Source: JAWXBG01 sp044375415 (GTDB lineage: Bacteria; Bacteroidota; Bacteroidia; Flavobacteriales_D; Sanyastnellaceae). From it: a stretch of 41,733 nt of DNA. This document shows positions 18,660 through 26,611 of this stretch, piece after piece (within the stretch, counting starts at the first letter, position 1; the number at the start of each line of letters is the position of its first letter). The stretch spans positions 1-41,733 of the forward strand of contig JBILMS010000028.1 in NCBI GenBank assembly GCA_044375415.1, written 5' to 3'. The notes under the pieces were generated by a model. The model was not told the origin of the DNA. It saw only the letters and a list, made by a program, of their open reading frames with translations, and did not search any database. A program made the translations under genes and the position numbers.

Positions 18660-21600
18660 CTACATCTTTATGAAAGGAGCAGTAATAGCCTGACTATCCA
18701 TTAATAGATGAATTGTATAGTTACCTGATTCCAAATTTTGAACAGGAACAGTGAGTTGGTTTTGTCCTTGAACCAATACTTGATTATTTGCATTGTACAC
18801 CTCTCGTCCCATAATGTCAAATATCTTGATCTGAGCAGACGTTGAAAGTGGAGAAGTAATCATCACGTTTATCCGGTCTTCAGTTGGATTTGGATAAAGA
18901 GTGAGGCCCATATTTCGCGTCGTGTTTTCGTCAATGCCAACAGGAGAGTGGGCAGGGAAGGAGACATTATCTATCCAAACAGCGTCCTCACCTTCAATAC
19001 AACAAAAGGCATCTTTTTCGTATGTCCATCTCAACGTATGAGATCCCGCAGTGATAGGATACGAAACTTCTACCCATTCATTTTCTCCGCTCCACGAACC
19101 AAGCGTATTGCCATCGATCTTGAAGCTAAGCTCATCCCAACCGGCTTCACTACTGGTTCGGAATGCAAAATTCACTTCACCTGCTTCAAGAAAATCTAAT
19201 GTTAATTTCAATATGGTTTGGTCGCCATCTGCAATTACTCCACTTTGCATGCAATATGTTCCTTCGTACGGAGTCAAAGCTGTAGTAAACCAATCCGAAT
19301 CGCCATCCAATTCCCAAGAGAAATTGCTAATATCACCTGTTTCCCAATCTTCCATAATGATGTCAATTACCTCTTCAAAAGAGCACATCGTAGAGTAGTA
19401 GGCAGTGCCTGCACTGAAAGAAAATTCGAACAATTCTCCATCCGGAACTTCCGACGCAACGGTGCATGGGAAAGTCACTGAAACAGTTTCACCGGGTTCT
19501 ACCGAAACAGTTAATTCGGAAGTATTATCCGGAATTACATAAGCCGATGATTCTGTCAAAATAGCATCCAGACCGACTACCGTAGAGGCATGACCGTTGT
19601 TAGTTACCGTAAATGTCAATTCAGCGGTTTCTCCTTCTTCAAGTCGGCCATTGCCGCCACTTTCGGTAAGTGTAAATTCACCACAGCTTAGCACAGGAGC
19701 GTTTAAAATAATAGTAAAGTTCATGTCCCAAGCATTTCCTTCGGAGTCTGTAATTGCCAGTGAGAAATGTGCAATATGCTGGTCTTCGACACCATTAATA
19801 ACATCAAAAGCATAAGCATTTTCAGCCATAAGATCAGATGTTGCCAATATATCGCCGTAGAAATGGTAATCATCTGTAATTACAACCCAACCATCGGTGC
19901 TGCTTAAAGTTGCTTCCACTCCATAGGCCGTTTCTATACCAACGTTTTCAAGAGAGATGTCGATATCTACAGATTCTCCGTGATCTGCGAGTGTATTATT
20001 ATTTCCCTCTAAGTCGTCGATTAAAACAGTTTGATCAACAACATAAGGACCGTCCGCAACTATGAGGGTTACAAATCCTTGATAGGGGATCGTGTTAAAT
20101 GAAGTAACAGTAACCAATATAGTTCCGGGCACAACAATCGTTTCAAAACTAACTGTGGCCATGCCTCCGGAAACCAATGATGTACCTATGATTTCACCAT
20201 CAATTGTCAAAGAAACAAGAGCGTCTTCTACGTCACACAAAACCTCAAATTCTGAAATTCCGATAAATGCTGTTTCAAGGTGATCAACCACCAATGCTTC
20301 CGGAAAAGCGGTGCGCAACTGAACTGAAGGATCACCCATCAAGTGCCATGTATCGGTCATATCGTCGCCACCACCGCCGTATACATCATTCATACTTGCA
20401 CATCCGTGATTATGTATGGAGCCAAATGTGTGTCTCGTCTCGTAATTTACCATGTCGGCAATGATGTGATTCATTTCGTCCTGACCTTCCATCGGAGGTG
20501 CCCAACTTTGGAATACAGAACTAAATGCTCCACCAATTCCACCTGTCGGACCGGTAGCATCGTCGGCTTTGATCCATGCTTCACCGAATGTATCTCCGCT
20601 GCCCGAGTCATCATCGAAATCTCCAACACAACAACCCACAATAATGAAATAAGGGTACTTGTGATAATTGGTAAGTGCGTTAATATTCGTATTGGTAAAA
20701 CCGGTTGTGCTAATTATACTGTGATTTCCATGTCCGGTATAGTTGATCAAAGAACAACCATCGTTGATAATGGCAGAAAGATCTGATGCTGTCGGATTAC
20801 CCGATTCGTCGGCTGTTTCACCTCCTGTAGGGGAAGAAGAAGTGTGAGTTGATTCATATAATTCCCATACCTCCGTATATGTAAAATCTAGTAAATCTTC
20901 TTTGGTGTCATTGGCATGTTCCCAATCCTCTTCGCCATCGTCGCCGATACCCGCTCCTTCATTGCTGCCAATTCCCACAGCCACGCTGTACCAATCAGTT
21001 GCCATGTATGGATTTTTTTCATATTCCAAAATCTTCTCGACCAAAACTTCGAGTTCAGTAGGTGTATGAACTAAAAAACGGCCTAAGAAAAACTCACCGT
21101 AACTATCATCGCCCGAAACGTAAGAATAACAGGCATCACAGTATCCCTGACCTCCACTATTATTTACTAGTTGGGTTGGAACTTGATCTTCATCTCCTAC
21201 AAGCACAACGTACGTCAAACCATTGTCGTTGTAATAATCTTCAACAAAGGATGCAATGGCTGAAATACCACCAATTTCGGCAACATCAACCACTTCCGTT
21301 GGAATTCCTTTTTCTTTTTTCCATGAAACCCATGGTGCCAGAGTTTCCATATATGCTGCATCTGAAATGACCAACATATTTCCTAATTCACCAACCACAT
21401 CATACCGATTCTGATGTTGGTTGTAATTGAGGAATCGTGCAGCATACATTTCATTCATTACCAGATTGGTTCTCTGCGATACGGCCGTGGGCAGAGGGTT
21501 TTGCCCCATTTCATCGCCCGGAAGAACAGAAATTGTAATCTCTGTGTAATGACGAAGCACCTTAGTAATTGGATTGTATTGTACCGGATAAAAATAAACG

Positions 21601-22046
21601 GCTTGACCTCTGTATTGGTTTTGAACATAGGCTTCTCCGAGAGAAGCAAGGTTGCCGGGAAAAAACGCATCTTGATTGTATGCCGGTCCATATTCAAAAG
21701 GAATAGTGGAAGGGTCGACATTGCGAATTAGGTTTCCTTTCGAAGGAGCTACCTCAATATTTGGATATTCAACATATTCTGAGGAAAGAATATGGATGTT
21801 CATGTTAAAAGTATCATCAACAATTACTGCCGATGCAGTCCTAGGAAGATCGGGAGTCCCTTTTCTCAACATAGGTTTTCCTGATTCAATTACCGGAAGC
21901 ACAAGATCGTTTTGAACTGAAACAAAATTTATTTCAGCACTTTCATTTTTCAGCGTGATTACCCCTGACACATCACTGATTAATTGAATCTGGGATTGTG
22001 CAAACTGAAAACAAAGCAAACTGCTTAGTAGTAGAATTTTTTTCAT
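18660..22046 (-). CDS. Gingipain-like C25 cysteine protease with T9SS sorting domain
   Basis: An 1128-aa secreted protease. A signal peptide (MKKILLLSSLLCFQFAQS) is followed by a C25 propeptide-like region (to about residue 215) and the caspase-fold peptidase C25 domain (about 220-560). The catalytic pair can be placed by alignment to gingipain RgpB: His439 in NYTGHGN and Cys472 in VGCCVGDF, 33 residues apart as in RgpB; a second Cys (473) sits next to it. C-terminal to this are Ig-like/CARDB-type beta domains, a MAM- or jelly-roll-like module (about 890-1040, WETGDISNFSW ... FCCIEGEDAVWIDN), and a T9SS type A tail (LYPNPTEDRINV). In Porphyromonas the PorU sortase is also C25, but that one lacks a T9SS tail of this type, so this is more likely a cargo protease. 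It forms an operon with the small T9SS protein 27 bp upstream. Confidence 0.92.
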   Translation of the reverse strand: MKKILLLSSLLCFQFAQSQIQLISDVSGVITLKNESAEINFVSVQNDLVLPVIESGKPMLRKGTPDLPRTASAVIVDDTFNMNIHILSSEYVEYPNIEVAPSKGNLIRNVDPSTIPFEYGPAYNQDAFFPGNLASLGEAYVQNQYRGQAVYFYPVQYNPITKVLRHYTEITISVLPGDEMGQNPLPTAVSQRTNLVMNEMYAARFLNYNQHQNRYDVVGELGNMLVISDAAYMETLAPWVSWKKEKGIPTEVVDVAEIGGISAIASFVEDYYNDNGLTYVVLVGDEDQVPTQLVNNSGGQGYCDACYSYVSGDDSYGEFFLGRFLVHTPTELEVLVEKILEYEKNPYMATDWYSVAVGIGSNEGAGIGDDGEEDWEHANDTKEDLLDFTYTEVWELYESTHTSSSPTGGETADESGNPTASDLSAIINDGCSLINYTGHGNHSIISTTGFTNTNINALTNYHKYPYFIIVGCCVGDFDDDSGSGDTFGEAWIKADDATGPTGGIGGAFSSVFQSWAPPMEGQDEMNHIIADMVNYETRHTFGSIHNHGCASMNDVYGGGGDDMTDTWHLMGDPSVQLRTAFPEALVVDHLETAFIGISEFEVLCDVEDALVSLTIDGEIIGTSLVSGGMATVSFETIVVPGTILVTVTSFNTIPYQGFVTLIVADGPYVVDQTVLIDDLEGNNNTLADHGESVDIDISLENVGIETAYGVEATLSSTDGWVVITDDYHFYGDILATSDLMAENAYAFDVINGVEDQHIAHFSLAITDSEGNAWDMNFTIILNAPVLSCGEFTLTESGGNGRLEEGETAELTFTVTNNGHASTVVGLDAILTESSAYVIPDNTSELTVSVEPGETVSVTFPCTVASEVPDGELFEFSFSAGTAYYSTMCSFEEVIDIIMEDWETGDISNFSWELDGDSDWFTTALTPYEGTYCMQSGVIADGDQTILKLTLDFLEAGEVNFAFRTSSEAGWDELSFKIDGNTLGSWSGENEWVEVSYPITAGSHTLRWTYEKDAFCCIEGEDAVWIDNVSFPAHSPVGIDENTTRNMGLTLYPNPTEDRINVMITSPLSTSAQIKIFDIMGREVYNANNQVLVQGQNQLTVPVQNLESGNYTIHLLMDSQAITAPFIKM

Positions 22047-22073
22047 GAATTGAATTGAATTGGATTGGTTGAT

Positions 22074-22730
22074 TTATTGGATCAAAATTTTGCGGGCGTT
22101 TCCTGAGGTATTTCTCATTATATATGTTCCAGGAGAAAGAGTCGAAAGGGTTAAAACGTGGGTTGGGGAACTTACTTTAAACTTCATAATTTCTGTTCCA
22201 TGGAGATCAACAAGACTGTAATCGTCCGCTTTAAAACCAACAAGAGTAATGAACTCAGATGCAGGCTGAGGAAAAATAACGGTCTCCGGTTGCACTTCAT
22301 TCAAACCGACAATTGATGTTGAAAAATAATAGATCATATCCACGTGTTCTTCAATCGCTCCGGTCGGATAAACCCAAAAATGAATCATGCCGATGCCGGG
22401 AACTGAAAGTGGGTTCATGGTCAATTTGGTAAATCCGGCTTGACCGGGTCCAACCGGCAACATATCTCCCGTATTTGGTAGGTAGGAGTAACAATCGGCC
22501 CAATCACAAATGCTGATTTGCCATTCCTCCGGACAAGTATTTTCGATTACTCGCCAACTGATGTTAGCAGAATCCGCCGCATCGTGATTGATGTAGATGT
22601 AATGATCGGAAAAGGTTTCCATTTCTAAGACAGCTTCATATTCATCGCCGGGATCGAATGTGAATGTTTGGGCATTTGCTGATAACAACAAAAAACAGCC
22701 AAATAATATGTGAATGCTTCGTGAGATCAT
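22074..22730 (-). CDS. Small secreted protein with T9SS sorting domain
   Basis: A 218-aa exported protein. The frame stays open upstream to an ATG at 22973, but that would overlap the divergent mutA gene and lacks a signal peptide. The ATG at 22730 gives MISRSIHILFGCFLLLSANA followed by QTF, a good signal peptide. The mature part (about 20-145) is a single beta-sandwich-like domain with four Cys (NTCPEEWQISICDWADCYS). The remainder is a T9SS type A sorting domain (VIFPQPASEFITLVGF ... SPGTYIMRN). It is 27 bp upstream of the C25 protease on the same strand, so the two are probably co-expressed; a role as inhibitor or partner of the protease is possible but unsupported. Confidence 0.82.
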   Translation of the reverse strand: MISRSIHILFGCFLLLSANAQTFTFDPGDEYEAVLEMETFSDHYIYINHDAADSANISWRVIENTCPEEWQISICDWADCYSYLPNTGDMLPVGPGQAGFTKLTMNPLSVPGIGMIHFWVYPTGAIEEHVDMIYYFSTSIVGLNEVQPETVIFPQPASEFITLVGFKADDYSLVDLHGTEIMKFKVSSPTHVLTLSTLSPGTYIMRNTSGNARKILIQ

Positions 22731-22850
22731 ATTTGGCGGAAATTTCGTAAATATTTGATCTAATGCAAGTTTAAATCTTTGTAAAGTTTGGATACCTGAA
22801 ATCATTGTCAATTTTAAGGGAAATTCATCCAGACTGAGCATCTTTGCCTC

Positions 22851-24146
22851 ATGATAGACAAATTGGATGACACACCGGCCTTTTCCATTTTTAAGAAATC
22901 GGCACTGCAAGATTGGAATTCGGCCATTGCTAAAGAACTTAAAGGAAAAAATATCGAGGAGATATTTTGGCAAAATGAAAATGGATTTACCATCTCTCCA
23001 TACAGCCGTCCGGACAGCGAACAGGTTGTTCCAACTGCGGCAGCTTCACATTGGGAAATACAGGCCAAATGCAGCAGTGATGATGACTTAGAATTGAATA
23101 AGAGAATTTTATGGTCGCTTAATCAGGGAGTAAATTCGATTGAAATTAATCTAAGCGAAATACCTATAGCCCGATTTGATAACGTTCTGAAAGATGTGAA
23201 AATTTCGTTCATATCGCTATCCTTTACCGAAGTGGTTCTTCTACCTGAATTATCTAATTGGTTAAAAAATCGCGCGACCTTGGAGCAGGTGACGACATCT
23301 GAAATAAGGGGCTCGCTGCATCCCACCAAAAACTGCACTCCTGAAGAGATAAAAGCTTTCCTCGGTGAGTTCACTTCCTTTTCTTTATCTCCTTCGAGTA
23401 GCGTGGCTATTCACAATAGGGGAGGAAATGCGGTTCACGAATTAGTTTGGAATTTGACCTTTGCACATGAGCTTATGTTTTCATTAGATCCCGCCGTGGC
23501 GAAAGAAACTGCGTTGAGAGCAACGTTTGCAATTGGAAATCACTTTTATACTGAAATAGCCAAACTGCGAGTTTTTCGAAGACTCTGGAGCAAAATAGCG
23601 GAATCCTATGGATGGAATCAAACGATTCAGATAGGCGCGGAAACCAGTTTTTTCTTCCAAACGGCACTCGACGAAAACAACAACATAATTCGTTCTACCA
23701 TTCAGGCAATTGCTGCCATATCAGGTGGAGCAGACAGCCTGCGCATTTTACCGTCGGATGAATGGTCAGGCGAATGGAACGAAAATTCTGCCAGAATTGC
23801 TATCAATATTAATCACCTCTTGTCCGAAGAATCACATTTAAATGAATATAGAAACGCTGCAAGTGGGTCATGGTATTTGAGAGATTTGGAAGATAACCTT
23901 GCTGATCGGGCATGGCGATCATTCATAGATTGGGATAAATACCCCGGGATGCAGGTGCATGTTATGCAATTTTTAAGTGAAGTGAAAAGGACTAAAAAGG
24001 TCCGAAATACTGAAGTTGAAACAGGAACCAGAACGATCATCGGAGTAAACAAATATCGGGGTCAGATCAGCGAAAAACACGATAGGAGTCCAGTGGATAG
24101 ATTGAGTTCTTTTATTGAAGAAAAGAGTAGGGAGGAAGCACAATGA
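22851..24146 (+). CDS. mutA: Methylmalonyl-CoA mutase, small (beta) subunit
   Basis: The non-catalytic partner subunit of the adenosylcobalamin-dependent mutase that interconverts (R)-methylmalonyl-CoA and succinyl-CoA (propionate and odd-chain/branched amino acid metabolism). The 431 aa match the TIM-barrel half of the family (residues about 30-400, e.g. IAFHTEIAKLRVFRRLW-type helix at 210-230, ISGGADSLRILPSDEW, SASGSWYLRDLEDNLADRAW-like segment). It lacks the C-terminal cobalamin-binding domain found in the longer Propionibacterium MutA (about 638 aa), which seems usual for Bacteroidota. Its stop overlaps the start of mutB as ATGA, indicating translational coupling. It diverges from the T9SS operon with 120 bp between starts, which must hold both promoters. 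Confidence 0.93.
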   Translation: MIDKLDDTPAFSIFKKSALQDWNSAIAKELKGKNIEEIFWQNENGFTISPYSRPDSEQVVPTAAASHWEIQAKCSSDDDLELNKRILWSLNQGVNSIEINLSEIPIARFDNVLKDVKISFISLSFTEVVLLPELSNWLKNRATLEQVTTSEIRGSLHPTKNCTPEEIKAFLGEFTSFSLSPSSSVAIHNRGGNAVHELVWNLTFAHELMFSLDPAVAKETALRATFAIGNHFYTEIAKLRVFRRLWSKIAESYGWNQTIQIGAETSFFFQTALDENNNIIRSTIQAIAAISGGADSLRILPSDEWSGEWNENSARIAININHLLSEESHLNEYRNAASGSWYLRDLEDNLADRAWRSFIDWDKYPGMQVHVMQFLSEVKRTKKVRNTEVETGTRTIIGVNKYRGQISEKHDRSPVDRLSSFIEEKSREEAQ

Positions 24147-26197
24147 ACAGAGTAATTTTTGATCCGGAAGCATTTGCCGTTCGTTCGTTAAAATCCGAAA
24201 TGGCCTCCTTTGATGCGGGAATCCCACCCTTTGTAAGAGGTCCTTATGCGAGTATGTATAGTATTCGACCATGGACTATAAGGCAATACGCAGGTTTTAG
24301 CACAGCGAAGGACTCTAACGCTTTTTACCGAAGAAATTTGGCGGCAGGGCAGAAGGGATTGAGTGTTGCTTTTGACCTCGCAACTCACAGAGGATACGAC
24401 AGCGATCACCCCAGAGTGACGGGCGATGTGGGTAATGCCGGGGTAGCAATCGATAGTGTTGAAGATATGAAAGAGCTCTTCGATGGCATTCCTTTGGATG
24501 AAATGAGTGTATCGATGACAATGAATGGAGCCGTGATTCCAATTCTAGCTTTTTACATTGTCGCCGCAAAAGAGCAGGGGGTGGAGATTTCAAAACTGTC
24601 AGGGACCATTCAGAATGATATTTTGAAGGAGTTTATGGTCCGAAATACCTTCATTTATCCACCGTCACCAAGTATGCGCATAGTGAGCGACATATTTGAG
24701 TTTTCGAGTAAATACATGCCCAAATTTAATCCGATATCCATTTCTGGTTATCACATGCAAGAAGCGGGAGCTAGTCATGAAATTGAGTTGGCATACACCC
24801 TTTCCGATGGATTGGAATATGTGCGGGCGGGATTGAAAGCAGGTATGTCTATCGATGAATTTGCGCCGCGTTTGTCTTTCTTCTGGGGGATTGGAATGGA
24901 TTTTTTCAATGAAATCGCCAAAATGCGCGCAGCCCGATTGATTTGGGCAAAATTGATCCGACAATTTGAACCGAAAGACCCAAAAAGTATGGCTCTTCGC
25001 ACCCATTGCCAAACGAGTGGTTGGAGTCTCACACGCCAAGATCCATTTAACAATGTCGGCCGAACATGTATCGAAGCCATGGCGGCTGTTTTTGGAGGTA
25101 CTCAATCTCTACATACGAATGCATTGGATGAAGCCATTGCTTTGCCCACCGATTTTAGCGCACGAATTGCCAGAAATACCCAGCTTATTCTGCAAGAAGA
25201 ATCAGAAATTTGTAAAGCAATTGACCCTTGGGCCGGATCGGAGGTAGTTGAAAAACTCACTCAGGAAATGGTGGAAAAAGCTTGGAAGCTCATCCTAGAA
25301 GTTGAAGAGTTGGGAGGTATGACCGCGGCCATCGAATCCGGCTTGCCTAAACTGCGAATTGAAGAGGCTGCTGCTCGTCGTCAAGCACGAATAGACAGTG
25401 GTTCTGACAAAATTATAGGAGTGAACTGCTTTCAAGTAGATGAAGAATTAAATAGTAAGCTCGAGCTCTTAGAGGTCGACAATAAAGCAGTTCGTCTTTC
25501 GCAAATTGAACGATTGAAAAACTTAAGAGCAAACCGTGATAATGCTGCCGTTCAGGACTCTTTGGCGAAACTTACTGCTGCAGCGGGGAGCGATCAAAAC
25601 CTATTAGAAGCTGCAATCGACGCTGCATCCAAAAGGGCAAGCCTCGGTGAAATCAGTGATGCGATGGAAAAAGTTTTCGGACGTTATGCCCTCACTATTC
25701 GAAGTATAAGTGGTGTTTATTCTAATGAAACCGGAATGGATCAAGATTTTGCAAAAGCACGAGCACTAGCCGATGAAGTTACTGCTTTGATGGGTCGTCG
25801 CCCTCGGATCTTAGTTGCAAAAATGGGACAGGACGGGCATGATCGAGGAGCAAAAGTGATTGCTACAGCCTTTGCCGACATTGGCTTTGACGTGGATATT
25901 GGTCCCCTCTTCCAAACACCCGAAGAGGTCGCGAAACAAGCAGTAGAAAATGATGTGCATGTTGCCGGGGTTTCTTCGTTAGCTGCAGGGCATAAAACAC
26001 TTATTCCCGAATTGGTAAAAGAACTTGAAAAACTGGGACGTAAGGATATACTGATAGTTGCAGGGGGTGTTATTCCCGAAAGAGATTTTGAGTATTTATA
26101 TGACAATGGTTGTGTGGGAGTCTTTGGCCCCGGCACCAAAATCAGCTTAGCCGCCATAGATATTTTGGAAATATTGAAGGCAGGGTTTGAAAATTGA
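24143..26197 (+). CDS. mutB: Methylmalonyl-CoA mutase, large (catalytic alpha) subunit
   Basis: The catalytic subunit, 684 aa. The N-terminal TIM barrel shows the strongly conserved substrate-channel stretches RPWTIRQYAGFSTAKDSNAF (42-61), AFDLATHRGYDSDHPRV, TMNGAVIPILAFYI and GGTQSLHTNALDEA (318-331). The C-terminal B12 domain has the base-off DxHxxG motif at Asp564-His566-Gly569, with His566 as the lower axial cobalt ligand, followed by the GVSSLAAGH and AGGVIP loops. It is somewhat shorter than typical MutB (about 710-720 aa); the missing part is at the extreme N-terminus, before GIPPFVRGPYASM. The start is fixed by the ATGA overlap with mutA. No meaB chaperone or epimerase gene follows in this window. 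Confidence 0.95.
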   Translation: MNRVIFDPEAFAVRSLKSEMASFDAGIPPFVRGPYASMYSIRPWTIRQYAGFSTAKDSNAFYRRNLAAGQKGLSVAFDLATHRGYDSDHPRVTGDVGNAGVAIDSVEDMKELFDGIPLDEMSVSMTMNGAVIPILAFYIVAAKEQGVEISKLSGTIQNDILKEFMVRNTFIYPPSPSMRIVSDIFEFSSKYMPKFNPISISGYHMQEAGASHEIELAYTLSDGLEYVRAGLKAGMSIDEFAPRLSFFWGIGMDFFNEIAKMRAARLIWAKLIRQFEPKDPKSMALRTHCQTSGWSLTRQDPFNNVGRTCIEAMAAVFGGTQSLHTNALDEAIALPTDFSARIARNTQLILQEESEICKAIDPWAGSEVVEKLTQEMVEKAWKLILEVEELGGMTAAIESGLPKLRIEEAAARRQARIDSGSDKIIGVNCFQVDEELNSKLELLEVDNKAVRLSQIERLKNLRANRDNAAVQDSLAKLTAAAGSDQNLLEAAIDAASKRASLGEISDAMEKVFGRYALTIRSISGVYSNETGMDQDFAKARALADEVTALMGRRPRILVAKMGQDGHDRGAKVIATAFADIGFDVDIGPLFQTPEEVAKQAVENDVHVAGVSSLAAGHKTLIPELVKELEKLGRKDILIVAGGVIPERDFEYLYDNGCVGVFGPGTKISLAAIDILEILKAGFEN

Positions 26198-26258
26198 AAA
26201 TGGAAAATGTCGGGAATATAGCTTGAAAAGGCTGATTTCTCTCTCGTGCACATGAGTT

Positions 26259-26287
26259 CACGGTGTTTCTAAGTTGAAATCACCGTG
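26259..26287 (+). terminator. Hairpin downstream of mutAB
   Basis: Inverted repeat CACGGTG ... CACCGTG (7 bp) extended inward by TTTC/GAAA across a one-base bulge, 62 bp after the mutB stop. No clear T-run follows, so it may be an imperfect terminator or an mRNA-stabilising hairpin. Confidence 0.5.
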
Positions 26288-26402
26288 TCGCCGCTTTCTC
26301 CCTCTCGGCTGAAGCCCGTGGTACCCCTAACGATTCAAGAAACCGAATTTATCACCCGAGAAACATCGTGTAAAATCGTTTCCCAAAACGAAAACCCCAT
26401 TC

Positions 26403-26458
26403 ATAATTCATCATTTATAATTCATAACCCATAATTTATAATTCATAACTCATAATTC
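26403..26458. repeat. Heptanucleotide tandem repeat, eight units of ATAATTC-like sequence
   Basis: Reading in steps of seven from 26403 gives ATAATTC, ATCATTT, ATAATTC, ATAACCC, ATAATTT, ATAATTC, ATAACTC, ATAATTC. Four units are identical and the rest differ at one to three positions. It ends just before the candidate rpsA promoter and is strongly AT-rich. It lies in the only gene-free stretch longer than 300 bp (26198-26611). Confidence 0.85.
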
Positions 26459-26470
26459 CCTGAAATTATG

Positions 26471-26478
26471 TATATTCG
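26471..26478 (+). promoter_or_regulatory. rpsA: Candidate -7 element of the rpsA promoter
   Basis: TATATTCG matches the Bacteroidota -7 consensus TAnnTTTG at seven of eight positions. No convincing TTG at -33 is present; the AT-rich heptamer repeat lies immediately upstream. If used, it would give an mRNA leader of roughly 130 nt. Confidence 0.5.
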
Positions 26479-26484
26479 CGCCCC

Positions 26485-26611
26485 TTTTGAGAGAAGCTTA
26501 TGGTTTCTCCGGGACTCGGACCTACGACCAGCCGGGTACATAAAACACAATAAAAACCCCTCCTGTCGCGGGTCTTAGATGAAAATCTGACGGGATACAA
26601 GAACAAGCCAA
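26485..26611 (+). promoter_or_regulatory. Structured 5' leader of rpsA, candidate ribosomal-protein autoregulatory element
   Basis: The leader holds several possible hairpins: GAGAAGC with GTTTCTC-like pairing (26491-26509), a weak CCGG/CCGG pairing (26509-26535), ACCC/GGGT (26556-26573), and the best one, TTAGAT-GAAA-ATCTGA (26575-26590) with a GNRA tetraloop ending 21 nt before the ATG. It also contains CCTCCT (26559-26564), the sequence of the anti-Shine-Dalgarno core. No Shine-Dalgarno sequence precedes the start codon, as is usual in this phylum. Autoregulation by S1 is known in other bacteria; that this leader does so here is inference. Confidence 0.45.

Noticed and set aside
22731..22973. 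Longer start for the small T9SS protein
   Set aside because: It would overlap mutA by more than 100 bp and bury the signal peptide; ATG 22730 gives a proper signal sequence.
26505..26545. tRNA-like or tRNA fragment upstream of rpsA
   Set aside because: The GGACTCGGACCTACGACC stretch recalls a tRNA end on the opposite strand, but no acceptor stem, anticodon arm or T-arm can be assembled.
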